Source: Xestospongia bergquistia (taxonomy: Eukaryota; Porifera; Demospongiae; Haplosclerida; Petrosiidae). Taken from it: DNA of 64,000 nucleotides. The DNA is taken from assembly GCA_963965975.1 (NCBI GenBank), contig OZ014422.1:5479155-5543154 (forward strand). The letters run 5' to 3'. This document shows, piece by piece, positions 13,201-25,804 of this stretch. The translations under genes were made by a program, and so were the position numbers. Position 1 is the stretch's first letter. Each line of letters begins with the position of its first letter. Under the pieces are notes generated by a model that saw only the letters and a list, made by a program, of their open reading frames with translations, did not search any database and was not told the origin of the DNA.

Positions 13201-16200
13201 ACAAATTAAAGCCAATTGTAGAATAGTGTTGATGTAAACATCGTCATCAGTACTGCATATAAGATCACACCAATCACCTTTTTAAATGATAATTGCAATA
13301 ATGTTTTAAGCTTGGATTACACAGGTCATATCATATACATTACTCTAGTAGTTGTCATAGTTTCAAGCCATATATTAACCTTAATTGTAGATAGCAAAGG
13401 AGAGTCAAGCCATATCTTAGTTGTGGATAGTGAAGAATATAGATAGAGTAGATGAGGAAAAAAACAGGAAAATATTCCACCCTTTCTCTTTTGCCTCTTA
13501 AGGAGTTTTAGATAAATATTTTGTTGGCATGAGTTCTCTTCTTGATGATAAGTCTATCCTCATCCGTTGTTTGTACTTAGTTTCCTTTAAACTTGGGTGA
13601 TAACATAATTCAATGATTGTTCTTTTTCATGTACTGTCTATGATTGTGCATGAATTCAATTTAAAAAAATGCGAAGCGTGTCCAGAAATGATATAGTAAC
13701 TAATTCAATGTATGTAGCTAATGCTAGCTATCTAGTATTTCTGTGTAACCCTTGTGTAGGAGAGTCAGTTTGGAAGTGTGACCAGCTTAGACATGGTGGA
13801 AGCCATTACTATTATTACCAGTAATTATATACCAATATGCCTTTATACATATTATCATAATGGACATTATGGCGCTGTTTAATACAGTGGTATGTTACAC
13901 ACTTATATAATGATGTTCTTCTTTAACTCCCTCTTTAAACAATGTAATAATAAGTACCTGTGCTTATAGAAGAATGCATATTAGTTCATGCCCACACAAA
14001 GACAGACCACCGTTACAAACGACCTATCAGTACTATTAGTGTTATTTTAATGTAAGTATGTCAACTTGAGACATTTGATATTAACTGTTATATTTTGTAC
14101 ACTTGCTTTATGGAAGAGAGCCGTGTGTGGGATAAAACAGATCGTTAGCAAGTGCTTAAGTGAAGTAAATAGAACAATGTTACAGTCAATCGATTGTTCA
14201 GACTAGCATCAGTGTGCAAAACCACAAGCAATATTTGTGGTTTTAGTGTTACTATTTATAGTAACAAGTTATTTTGTGTAGTGGTAGTAGTAGTAATACT
14301 ATGGAGTTGTTAATATTGTGCATCAATATTATATCTTTTGCTTTTTCCACACAAAAACCTGTTTTTAAAACAAGTTTTGCCGTTAAGACCAAACTGTTTT
14401 AGCATTGAAAATTCTTTCCATTGTTTACTTATTTGTAATTAAGTGTAGTCCATGAATTGTTACTTTATTTACAATCTTGTTGCCACATCTAATGGTTTCT
14501 GTGGTTGAAACCAATTTATGAAATATACCCTGGTCTTCTTTGTGTATCTCAATATATTCATTTCTATAGTAAATGTTCATTGCCATAAATCACTGATCTA
14601 GAGTTTAGTAATGGTATTAGCTATAGGTCACTGTGGTAGGTTCATTTATTGACAATCACTGTGGTAGGCTCACAGATCTGCTTACTAAACTCTAATCACA
14701 CAATTTGTCAACATACATTTTTGTCTAATCAACTGGACTTCCCTTTGAAAAGTAATTTTTGCCTTTTAATCTATCTCTCATAATTCAGCATACTCAGTAA
14801 ATCTACTTGTATTGTACTTGTCTCAAATGCTAGAATTGATGCTTTGAAAGTGATACCACACAAATTCATCTGAACTCATTGCCAAACTCTTGAGTCCATA
14901 AAAGTTCCCATTGAAAATTGGCTTATAGAATTCATACATGTAAACTTTGCTTGCGTCAGAAGTTTGGCAGCTGCCTTTGGCAGGTACCTTTCTCTCTCTG
15001 GTGTCTTGTAATGATTTCCATTGAAGGTATTTTTTCCAGCTAATGCATAACTTTCAAATGCTATTCTTAGTTAATTACTCTTCTCTACAGTTGGTCGGTC
15101 TTGTAGTTTATTATGTTAGAATCTAACTTTGTTTTGCATGGCAACCTCACAGACTATTATTTGTAATTCCGCTAAACCAATATTCATACTCCACTGAGGT
15201 AATATTGGAATGACAAACACGATACCATTTGGGAGTAGAAATAACTGTGAAACTATTTTGAGTGTTTGGTTTTTTTTCTTTCTCTAATTGGCTAGCTAAT
15301 ACTAACTATTCTAATTATTCAAAAGATATAACATGTAGACAAAATAACAGATGACCTGTTGACTTTGTGTGGCTTCTGTGTCCATAGTAACAATATAATA
15401 TGAACGATTATATAAAATTAATAACTAATGTTTATCAACTAAACCACTTCCTGGGTTGGCTGACAGTATAAAAAAGGGACAAAGTTGAGAGTGAAGTTTA
15501 GAATCAGTTTCCCCACTGAAAGACAGCTTAGTTGTAAATATTAGGTTTTTAATAAGACTGCAACATTAGTGTGCAGTGTAGCTGGCTATTTTGAAAGAGT
15601 ATCTTTTTGTCCTTTTTGCTAAATATTTCTCAACTCATCTCTGCAATGAGTCAAGATAAAATGGCAGCTGTTTGTGACTGTGGTTTCTACTATGGCAATC
15701 ATCATCACTATGCTTCATCTGGTTTTCATTCTCCAATTGTAAGTATTCTTTTTTAAGCTAATGGCTACTGCTTTAAAAATACAGAAGCATGTATTTAGTA
15801 AAAACTGTTAAAATACCTAGTGTTTGTGTCTGTGTAGTGAACATAACTTTTGTTCTATTACTTGTTGTGTGGTTGTTTGGTTTGTCTGTTGATGAAGTGT
15901 AAACAATTTTATTTATATTTTAACAAATACCTGTTATGAAACTAACCAACTACAAAATCCTGAAATATTTGTTTTGTACACTGTGTATATTTTTAATCAG
16001 TGTGTTTGTGAACAAATTAGTGCATTAGTATGATTTGTTTGTGATTATTTCAAATGAACAATGTGATGAATAAGTAAGAGAGAAAAGTAATTAAATGTGA
16101 AAAGCATTCCTATGTAACAGTTATACTCCAATCAAGTTTGCGTCTGCATATTTCATCCTAAACAACAAACCCGTACTAGGTAGTGAGTTTACAGTCTCTT

Positions 16201-19200
16201 TAAACTTTGCAATTTATCAGATTCTACAAATGACACACAAGATGGGGGCTGAGGAGCTAAAGTAGACAAGAGAGACACAGTGATATGACACTTGATTCCA
16301 ATTGTCATATCTGTCTAGATCAGATTCTCTCCTTTTCCCTTTTTGGGCATGTTCTATGACATCATGCATGTTTGCCCAATTCCCATTGGACTAGTACTTA
16401 TAATAATATCAAAATGTTTGTTATTCCCATGTGCACCTACCTATCGTCATCCCACCTAACGAAGAGTACATGCAATTTAAACAGAATATCTTCATCAAAT
16501 AAAGTTATTTACATGTCCCAGTACACAACAATAGCATCTTGTTTGTAGCTTTTGTTCTATCCCATTTTTTGCTAGAAAAGAATCTTTGATATGCCTTGAA
16601 CAAATTAGATTAATTAATAGTTTTGGCTTGATGGTCACTTAATTATGTACATATATACACTATTACATGTCTTGTGAAACCTTAGAGGAAGTTTGCGGTC
16701 ATGTTCTAACAGAGTGTGATATAATGTCTTGTAGAATGAGTAGTAGTATTAATTTTACTCAAAACTTTTATTCCAAGAGTTACAATTACATCAACGTCAC
16801 AGTGTAATATTAATGTATATGTGTACACAATGTGTAGGTGGGGGTAGACATAAGTGTCAGTAGATTAGTGGGAGAGCGTAGGAGTTACTGAACTCAATAA
16901 ATATTTGTTAGTCGTATGGAGGGGTGCACCATTAGACACAATTGACTAACAGGCATACGGTGTTGTACTAATAAGGGAAATTATACTACTTAAGTTACTA
17001 CTTGTAGACAGACCAAAGACACCTAGAGTCTGTCTTTTCCCTTTGTGAGTAAAATGTTGTAGTGTTGGTATTAATGGTGATTGAGTTTGTGGTTTGTATG
17101 GCATTTTACTCATGTGCTATATGCGCAAATGTTTGTAGTAGTAACTTCCAGTATTTTACTACCATAAGTGATTATATCTTTCTTTTTCATTAGATGGCTG
17201 GTTCATCTCAATGGAGCAGTCCAGTTGAGTCTGTTGCCTCTTTTCCAGACCACGGACCACCTGATAGAGTGCCTCGACATTCTATCAATACTAGGGAAGC
17301 CTATGAGACTGAATCCCACAGCACAAATAGCTCAGGTGCTCGCAAGGATTTAAGTCCATATTCCATATCTGATCATGGAGGACACTACCTTGACAAATCC
17401 TTACAAATTGGTTACATGCCTCGTACCTCTTCCTCCGTTTCAGCTGAGGAACATATTAGTGAATCAATAGAAGAAGCAGCTGATGTTCTTGAGGCCGTAC
17501 ACCACCATCCTCGTCACCATAGGCGCCACAACATGCGTCCCCATAATTTTCCCTTCCAGTTGAGTCAAGACAGTGACTACAATGGTCATTTTGCTTCAAC
17601 TAGTTCCACTTCTCTGCCCCTCACCCAATCTACTGGCCACTCTGGATATCATCGTGGTTATCGTAATGGACCTTACAAACCAAGCTCTCCAGGTTCTAGC
17701 AGTGATAATGCAAGTTTAACATCATCCATCCAGCATCGTCTAGGATCAGGTCCAGCTAGTGAAGCTTCTTTCTCATCCATTAATCTTAGTCAGTCGACTA
17801 CTTCAAGTCGTAGTGGATATGTATACAGGCTACCACGTCCATCTCTTCCCGGGAGTAACCCAGGAAGTGCAACCAATCTCATTCCTTCCCGCCATTACCA
17901 GTCAATTCCACAAGGGGACCTGCCCACATCTAACGACAAAGCTATTCCATATTATCATCACCCAATGCCAAAGAAAGGTTTCCATAGCCCTGATGAGTAT
18001 GAACCACACAGTCATCATTCTCCAGACAAACGTACCAGCACTGGCCCTCAAAAAAGAGGTGACATGAGAGAAAAGAAACACTCAGAGGGTAAATCAGAGA
18101 GAGATTCCTTTACTATGAAGATAGACATGGTAATGTCCATGATGTCTGCACTTTCTTCATCCTCTGAATCAGATGCAGATGCAGTCAAACTTTTGTTAGC
18201 TCTTTCGCAATCATCCGAGACATTGAGCGTTCTTCGTCACTCTATGTGCATGAACTTGCTGATCAAATTTATTCACAACTATGAAGAGACAACTCCAGAG
18301 CAAGCTGAAATCAAAACAAAGGCTTTACAAGCACTTCATAACATCATCGAATCAAATCCTGCACCTAAACAACGACGCTGTGAAAGATCCGTTTTTGCAA
18401 CACTCAACAAAGTCCGTAGTCACTGTGGCAAACTGTTCACTTTCATACACAACATCAAACATCAAAAATCAATAGCTACCACAGAGCTTGAAGATCTACA
18501 AGCATCTTGTAATGCATTGATGGTGGTACTACGCAAAATCTTCAAATTCTCAAGTGATAAAGAACTTCATCGACCAGCCATTCTCAGTTTAGGTGGGCTT
18601 CATACTATGGCTGATATCTTGATAAGTGATTACCAACTGCCAACAAATAAAGACCAGAAGAAAATCATGGGACATAACTCCGAAACAATTGCCATCACAA
18701 TTACCATCTTGATCAACCTGACGTATGGCGATATTAACAATAAGATAATTCTCTGCAACATTCCTAACTTTTTAAATGCTCTTATGTATCATCTGTATTC
18801 TTTAGACGAACAAATCATGTCCAAAGGAGCTCAAGTGCTTCGTAATCTGTCGTGCAAAGCCACACCCGAAATCAAAGAGTGCCTTAACAAGTGTAATGCA
18901 GCTGTGGCATTAATGGAAGCCGTCGATGGTGCAAACAGTGAACCCACAATACAGCACATCACTAGTGCTTTGTGGAATATTTCTGCACACTCAATTGACA
19001 ACCGTCACAAGGTGTGCCGCACTAAGAATGGAATTGAGACCCTAGTAGGATTACTCTCCTATAATAGTCCTTCTGGAGCCACTGTCATAATTGAAAATGT
19101 TGGTGGAGTTTTGAGAAATCTTTCTAATGTCATCTCACAAGAGGAAGGATATCGACGAAGATTCCGTGAAGCAGGAGGGCTTGCTAAGCTTGTACAGCAC

Positions 19201-20508
19201 TTAAAATCTCGAAACAGAGTTGTCCTTGCAAATGCTACAGGTATTTTGTGGAACCTATCAGCACGCTGTCCAGAAAACCAGAAACTTCTCTGGGACTTGG
19301 GTTGTATCCCACTTTTAGATGTACTTCAGAGCACAAAACAAAAGAACATTTCGGAGAATGCTCGTGGAGCACTTCGCAATTTGCTTGCTTTTGGTCAGAG
19401 CAAAGGATGGACGAGCAAAGTCGATCTTCCAACTCCTCCTAGTGTCGTTAGATCTCGGCATCCTCATTCTAGGAGTACCACTACACTGATCAGTGGAGGC
19501 TCCTTAAATCAAGTTAACGGACACAACCAATCAGGTCGTAACAGTGCTCCTTTTGTCTCAACAAAAGCAAGTGCTATGCACAACTCAACAAACAGTTTGA
19601 TACAGATAAGAAGTCACAGTGATCACATACCATACATTGAAAAATCAAGTTTGAGATCAAGTATGAATAAAGTCAGTCCAAAGACCACCCACAGTCATGG
19701 GTTTTTACCTCGTGACCAACTAGATGACTATTGTAATAGAGATAACCATTATAATCAATACAGTACCAATAGTACACCAAAGTTCTCCAGAGTAGCTTCA
19801 GCACCACAAGCCAATGATGAGAGAGAAGAAGAATGGATGAACTATCGACCAGGAGCTAAACAGGGAAACTCTCCTGAAATGGTGGATAAATATCAGTCAT
19901 ACCATCAACATCTTGTCCCTGGTTCTAGAAAGCCAAAAATTAGCTCTGGACATCATCATATCAAAATGTCCAATGGTCATAGCTATCCCTATTCTCAGAC
20001 CGAATCATGCGATTCTGAGTTCCAGTCTATTAGTGGTCCTAGTCTAGGTCAGAGTCCAACAGAGATACTTGGGGAAGGTGTCCCACCCAACAGAGAGGTA
20101 GCATATGATGAGCTAGAAATTGAACTTGATGATGAAGAAACCTTGAACACATCACACTATAGACATCCTTCTGAAGCAGAGTCTGAGACATCAGAACACC
20201 TCTCGATTGCAGATCAGTTTGCACGTGACAGGGAAAGCAAAAGACGAATGACATACAACCCACCACCTACGTCTAATTCTCCTTCAAAACTCTCTCCAAG
20301 TCTTAGTCAACACAAAGCCAATGCTTTTATGAGTGATTTAGCTCGAACCCTTGGCACCAGTGGCCTGGCATTGGATGGCACAGCACCCACCCAAGATGGA
20401 CTAGAACCTATTTCTGAATCAAATGTTGCCTCTTCTCCTAATTCCCGTTCTGACAGTTCTCGTTCTCATGCTAACAGCATTTCATCAGAGATGAATTCTG
20501 ACCTTTAA
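4300..20508 (+). CDS. APC: Adenomatous polyposis coli (APC) homologue, short form
   Basis: APC is the scaffold of the beta-catenin destruction complex and also acts at microtubules and cell cortex. Proposed exons: 4300-4315, 4810-5006, 11162-11247, 11634-11745, 11831-12010, optional 13760-13795, and 17194-20508; all junctions are GT-AG and phases agree, giving about 1301 aa (1313 with the optional exon). The start ATG is chosen because a 16-base exon ending in GTAAGTT joins exon 2 in phase. Exons 3-5 encode a charged coiled-coil-like segment comparable to the APC region before the armadillo repeats. Armadillo repeats fill about residues 505-930; motifs such as ALWNISAH, GGVLRNLS and GILWNLSAR match APC closely. 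The protein is less than half of human length. I see no 20-residue beta-catenin repeats, SAMP repeats or large basic region. An acidic DELEIELDDEE segment (20107-20139) resembles beta-catenin-binding peptides, and the C-terminus NSDL fits a class I PDZ ligand. The family call is firm; the 5' exons are less so. Confidence 0.88.
5966..6030. repeat. Degenerate (GGAT)n / (GAAT)n simple repeat
   Basis: A run of GGAT, GAAT and related tetranucleotides interrupted by substitutions, inside APC intron 2. Confidence 0.7.
6816..6829. promoter_or_regulatory. RFX X-box-like palindrome
   Basis: GTTGCTATGGCAAC is an exact match to the two half-sites of the X-box bound by RFX factors (GTTRCC/GGYAAC type, one permitted change at the centre). 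It lies in APC intron 2, far from any exon seen here. A single match in 64 kb can be chance, so the regulatory role is unproven. Confidence 0.4.
7440..7468. repeat. (GATA)n microsatellite
   Basis: GATA tetranucleotides with one GATG interruption, in APC intron 2. Confidence 0.8.
10362..10466. repeat. Direct repeat of about 50 bp, two copies
   Basis: Two successive segments each begin GATGTTTACTAGTCTAGAG and end AGATCATTACTAAATA. Weaker echoes (ACTAAATACT, TTAATACTAATG) continue to about 10520. It lies in APC intron 2 and shows no coding content. Confidence 0.6.
15467..15476 (+). promoter_or_regulatory. TATA box of a possible internal APC promoter
   Basis: TATAAAAAAG stands about 180 bases before an ATG-containing exon that splices in frame to the armadillo exon. 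The spacing would leave a 5' leader of about 150 bases. It would produce an APC isoform without the N-terminal coiled-coil exons. No transcript evidence is available here. Confidence 0.45.
15646..15738 (+). CDS. APC: Candidate alternative first coding exon of APC
   Basis: This exon has an ATG, 31 codons (starting MSQDKMAAVC, rich in His and Tyr) and then a perfect GTAAGT donor. It ends in phase 0, as required to join the exon at 17194. A TATA box lies upstream. The alternative is an ordinary internal exon, since a pyrimidine-rich stretch precedes the ATG, or a chance open stretch. The short protein segment itself matches no domain I recognise. Confidence 0.5.
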
Positions 20509-21024
20509 TAGTGCAAAGTGTCCAAGAAAACTGTATAATATCTATAATTTTGATATGCCATGTATAATAGCCGATTAATAATATGTCGCTTTGTAACGAC
20601 TCTCTTTCAGTCAACCACCTTTTTGTTTCCAATAGATTAAACAATGTCTTTTATATATTTTAAAATTACCTCTTTATTTCTTTTATTTTTGACTGATGTT
20701 TAATTATAACTAAATTGACCTTTCTCACTTAAATGTAATAATTATATAGTGTATGGATTTTTTTTGGGTATAATGCAATGTTATATGTGATAGTTCAAAA
20801 TTTGTATTATTATATTTAATGTTTATATAATTATAATATTATATGCTGTTTTTTGTGCCTTTTGTTTCAATACTTTCTTTTGCTAATATTAAAAAAATAT
20901 TCAAATTATTTCTTGATGACGAATATTGTACAGGAGAGAATATACAATGAACATAATTGTAACAAAGTGATATTATTGGATTGGATTAAACAAACTATAA
21001 TATGTATTGTTATTTGGTGTTATA
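20509..21024. other. Convergent intergenic region APC / CCDC89
   Basis: AT-rich sequence holding the 3' ends of both genes, whose stop codons face each other about 516 bases apart. No canonical AATAAA was found directly behind APC. The small open stretch at 20853-21056 is AT-rich and has no coding character. Confidence 0.6.
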
Positions 21025-22368
21025 TTACAGTGCTAAGAATTTCAACTTTGAATTAAGTCGCTTTTCTTGTTGGATCAACTCTTTAGTGTGTTTCTTGAAA
21101 GCATCAAACTCCTGAAATCACACATTATAAATGATCTGACAATATTAGCTAACCTTCTTTAAAGTATCAAGTTGATCTTTTGTCATTGACAATTCATCTT
21201 TCAATTTTCTAAGAGTCTTATCTTTTGACACAATATCGACCTGACTTCTAAAAGAGAGTACAAACAATTATGACAACATACATTATATAATTTACTTGAA
21301 TTGTTCTTCTTTTTGGTTAATTTCTTCTTTTTTCTCAATAACCTGCTTCTCAAACTGAACAGCCTTTTCTTTCCATTTCTGTTCTTCCAACTTCACTTCT
21401 TGCAGAGACTTCTTTGTCTCTTCATAGTTCTTTCTAACAGCAATGTGTTCTCTCTTCTCATTGCACAACATTTCACTTAATTGTGTTTTACTAGCATCTA
21501 ATTCTAAAAACAACAACCATAAACCCTAAACCCTTCCAGTCGTCAAACAATACAAAATATATATTTAATACCTTTCATTTCTTCCTCTAATTTCTTTATT
21601 TCTACTAGTACATTTCTATATTCATTGTTAGTATTTACTTCTCTTTTCTTTACAGAGTCATATTCAGTGTTTAATAGAACCTGCTGCTCTTCTAAACTTT
21701 TATTTTCTTCTGACATCTCTTGTAATTGTTTTTCCAAGTATCTTATTTTGTCAAGCAAAAACTGAGAATTCTCTGACATTGTTGAATGTTCTGTGGTTAG
21801 TGTCTGAACCAGAACCTTTAGTGACTCATTTTCTTGTTTGTACTCATCTTTGAATTTTATCAACTTTTCATGATTTTCTGAAAGGGTTTCAAAACGACTT
21901 AACAGAATTTCTCGTTGTCGCTTTTCGGTTTCAAGTTGGCCCCGAAGTTGTTCATTGTCATCTTGTAATTCCTTATATCTTTTCTGGATGGCATCCAACT
22001 ATAAGATCATATTATGATATAATTAGTGTATGTAAGCATTATTACATTTTGTAACTTGAGTGTATGTAATGTCATGAAATGAGATGTCATTATCTTCATA
22101 ATCTAATTATTGTCTAATCTCAATAATACCTGATGTATTAGGTCATCACTTCTTTTTTTCATTAAAGCTATTAATTCAGATTGTTGTTGGATGCGCGAAT
22201 CCAATTCTCTTCTTTTATTTAAATCACTACTGATAACAGTAGTAGATCTATCATGTGTCAAATGTATGACAGTAGCTGGTTTAGAAGACAGTTCCTGCAT
22301 ATTATTCTATAGACATAACAAAGGAAACTCTTTGTCTAGTATCACTGTAGTTAACTTACCATTGCCAT
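21025..22368 (-). CDS. CCDC89: Coiled-coil domain-containing protein 89 (CCDC89) homologue
   Basis: Six exons on the minus strand (22360-22368, 22130-22306, 21572-21998, 21296-21503, 21154-21247, 21025-21111) join in phase to 333 aa; the human protein is about 374 aa. Nearly the whole protein is predicted coiled coil, rich in Glu, Lys and Gln with heptad-like spacing. Three blocks match CCDC89: SRIQQQSELIALMKKRSDD near the N-terminus, ETLSENHEKLIKFKDEY in the middle, and FDAFKKHTKELIQQE near the C-terminus. The first coding exon is only 9 bases (Met-Ala-Met). CCDC89 is poorly characterised (reported as a testis HEY1-binding protein in mammals), so a function in this animal is not known. It starts 73 bases from SRP19, which runs the other way. 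Confidence 0.82.
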
Positions 22369-22441
22369 GATTTAAAAATGCCTTTGTTTGTACTCACCTT
22401 TCAGCTAAGCCACGCCCCCTTATTGATTTCTACCAATCAGA
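22369..22441. promoter_or_regulatory. Bidirectional promoter CCDC89 / SRP19
   Basis: Only 73 bases separate the two start codons. The interval holds CCACGCCCC (GC/CACC-box type, about 22418-22426) and an ACCAATCAG CCAAT box that ends just before the SRP19 start codon. Leaders must be very short or the promoter must extend into transcribed sequence. Confidence 0.6.
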
Positions 22442-23628
22442 ATGGATCTTCCTAATCCTTATGAGGTTGCTGCTCCAGATGACAAAAAGAGGTAACTTTT
22501 AACACCATATATACGATGACTGTGTCACGTGATAATTTTTATAGGTGGTTAGTCATTTATCCAGCATACATCAATGCTAAAAAGACACAGGCTGAAGGAC
22601 GAAGAATACCAAAATTAAAGGCATGATTGTGCATTTTAATAGGAACTGAGAGAACTCCATACTTAAAGTAGTGGGCATGAGTAACTAGCATCAAAATCCC
22701 AAACTCAATATATACTGAGAGAAAAGACAATAGGGATACTTGTCATGCCACACCCTATTATATTATTGATTTATTTAGTATCATAATAATTATGCATGAT
22801 AAAGTACAGACTTCCATTTAGTTCACTTAGAACATTGCCACAGTTTTCAGTTGTAATTCTACCTTCTATAGGCTGTAGATGTACCACAGGTGACTGAAAT
22901 AAGAGATGTATTAGTAAGTCAAGGATTTATGGCTGAAATTGAGGTGACTAATATTACATTTAAAATTAATATCTTCTCAGATAACTTTGGGTTAGCACAC
23001 CCTATGGGGTAATACAATGTAGATATATCTGGTTACCTTCTAATTTACCGACCTACTCTCTCTCATTTCCTTTAAACATATTTGTCCTATTATAACTCTA
23101 ACATCTAAACATTTAATAAATAAACAAAAAGACAAAGATGGTAGTACATGAAACAAGAGTAAGAAATACTAGTTAACATAGCCTCCTCCAGGAGGAATTG
23201 GGTGACGTGGGCTGTTGATATATGTATCCATTTTTGGATCACATCATTAATGGATCTCGACTCCCCTAGACCCTACTAAACCTAATGTTGTATTACATGC
23301 AAAACAACTGTAACGTGAGACTATGGTATTAATATATCAAGTTATCAGGTGGTCAATGAATCAATCTTTTGTCTATTAGGCCAAACAGTATCCACGGGAA
23401 CATGCTAGGGACAATCTGCATAGTGGACGTGTTCGTGTACAGTTAAAAAACTCTGAAGGGGACCCGGTGAAGCCTGAAGTGTGTTCACGTCAAGATGTCC
23501 TCCTATTGGCCTGTGAACTGATACCTAAATTGAAGAGCCGTCAGTCACGGGGTGCTGAGGGAGGAGATGGTGGCAGTCAAGGAGGACAAGGTGGCGGGAA
23601 CAAAAAGAAGAAAGGCAAACGTAAATAA
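22442..23628 (+). CDS. SRP19: Signal recognition particle 19 kDa protein
   Basis: SRP19 binds SRP RNA helices 6 and 8 in the nucleolus and prepares it for SRP54 loading. Exons 22442-22491, 22545-22620, 22872-22943 and 23380-23628 give 148 aa (human 144). The family block WLVIYPAYINAKKTQAEGRR and the later GRVRVQLKN are clear, and the C-terminus is the usual Gly-rich then Lys-rich tail. Intron 2 begins with GC (AAAG|GCATGA), not GT; the reading frame and family alignment require this junction. It is divergent with CCDC89 and convergent with RPS27, with 120 bases between stop codons. Confidence 0.95.
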
Positions 23629-23748
23629 TTTTATAAAACAATCATGTTCTCTTCATCAAAACATCAATAATTTTTTTCATGAAAAAGTTTAAAGATTACA
23701 ATAGAACACGATGGTGTCTGATTGTGTAGTTACTGTAGACCCTCTTCT

Positions 23749-24528
<780 letters not shown>

Positions 24529-24696
24529 GGTGGAATGACACTAGTATCACTTATAGAACCTGTTACTGTTGTCCAGTTAGTTTAAACACAGGGAAAAGAG
24601 TGGTTTGGTGTGCCTCCTAGTTGCACCATGAACACGAGGTCAAAGAGGAAGTGCGCATGCTCAGTACACCGAAATTGTACCACACAAACACTGCAA
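24529..24696. promoter_or_regulatory. Bidirectional promoter RPS27 / CEP20
   Basis: 168 bases between divergent start codons. It contains an NRF1-like TGCGCATGCTCA (24652-24663) immediately after an ETS-like GAGGAAGTG (about 24645-24653), and the candidate TOP tract of RPS27 at 24592-24601. Confidence 0.6.
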
Positions 24697-25629
24697 ATGG
24701 CTAATGTGGAAGAGTTAAAATCAGGTGTGTCACAATCACTATTGAGATTTTATTAATTTTCATTCATTTAGTGTTAAAAGAGACTTTAGAAAATCGAGGA
24801 GTATTAGGTCAAATGAAGGCACAATTAAGAGCAGAGGTTTTTAAGGCACTAGACGATCAGGTACAGACGTGTCTCACTACTATTGAACACATTAAATAAA
24901 ATTATCAATAAAAACTATCCAGTCCACATATTATCATTTTGTATTTTATTTTATAGTCTGAGCCCAAGCCTTCATTGACTCATGAAAATTTTCTAATAAA
25001 TGAACTCATTCGTGAATATTTGGATTTTAACAAATACAAGTACACCAGTTCAGTATTAATAGCAGGTATTGTAATATTGACTGTAGTCTAATGATTAGTA
25101 TTTTTATAATTAGAATCAGGTCAACCAAAGGAGTCATTGGAACATAATTTTTTAGCTCATGAACTCAATATAGCACCACAAGATGGACAATTGTAAGCTA
25201 CTTATATAAGTATTAGTTTAATAGTCTTCCTGTAATATTAAGTCTAATATATAACAAAGTGTCTGGAGTCCCAAACAAAGAAATGTCATACTTCACTGCC
25301 AATTGAATAAATTAAGGTCTAGAGTTCAGTATTAATTTCATATACGAAGTATAGCATTTTCTGTTAGGACCCCTTAGAGACCATATATATGAAAGACACA
25401 GTATCATTTTAACTCTACTGAACTATAATACATGTAGTGCATTATTTAACAAGTCATTGTGATTCTTTATAGACCTTTGCTGTACAGTATGGTTGGACAT
25501 TTCACCAGACGTTCTCAAGCCACATCACAACAACATCACTTACCTGATCCACCAGTACCTCAAGTAGACAAAGATGAACAAGAACAGTTTATAGAACCAC
25601 ACCCACTTAAAATAGAAGGACAAAGATAA
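24697..25629 (+). CDS. CEP20: Centrosomal protein CEP20 (FOR20/FOPNL)
   Basis: CEP20 is a LisH-domain protein of centriolar satellites and basal bodies needed for ciliogenesis. Exons 24697-24724, 24772-24860, 24957-25065, 25114-25192 and 25473-25629 join in phase to 153 aa (human 174). The N-terminal part (VLKETLENRGVLGQMKAQLR) and the LisH block (NELIREYLDFNKYKYTSSVL followed by IAESGQP) match the family almost residue for residue. The C-terminal tail is unlike that of vertebrates and shorter. The partner on the other strand is RPS27. Confidence 0.93.
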
Positions 25630-25804
25630 TATGAACCGGCCACATTATTTTTAATACAATAACAAGATACCTAACAATGATTACAAGAGGGTTAAAATGA
25701 ATAGTTGAATAGTCTTGTGAGGTAGAAGGATGAGATAAGTGACTTTGTGTAGAATAAATTTAGTCAATAGTGAAGAAAGTAGAAAACAAGGTGAGATCAA
25801 AAGC

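Larger units (their letters stand above)
12011..17193 (+). other. Second large APC intron region (5.2 kb) with candidate alternative exons
   Basis: Mostly AT-rich non-coding sequence. Two in-phase candidates lie inside. The first is a 36-base exon at 13760-13795 (ESQFGSVTSLDM), with AG before and GT after, that would join both neighbours in frame 0. The second is an alternative first exon at 15646-15738 behind a TATA box. An imperfect inverted repeat with arms around GAGTTTAGTAA lies at about 14595-14695. Confidence 0.5.

Noticed and set aside
14595-14695. Inverted repeat in APC intron as a microRNA hairpin
   Set aside because: Arms are only about 16 bases with a loop over 60 bases, unlike a miRNA precursor.
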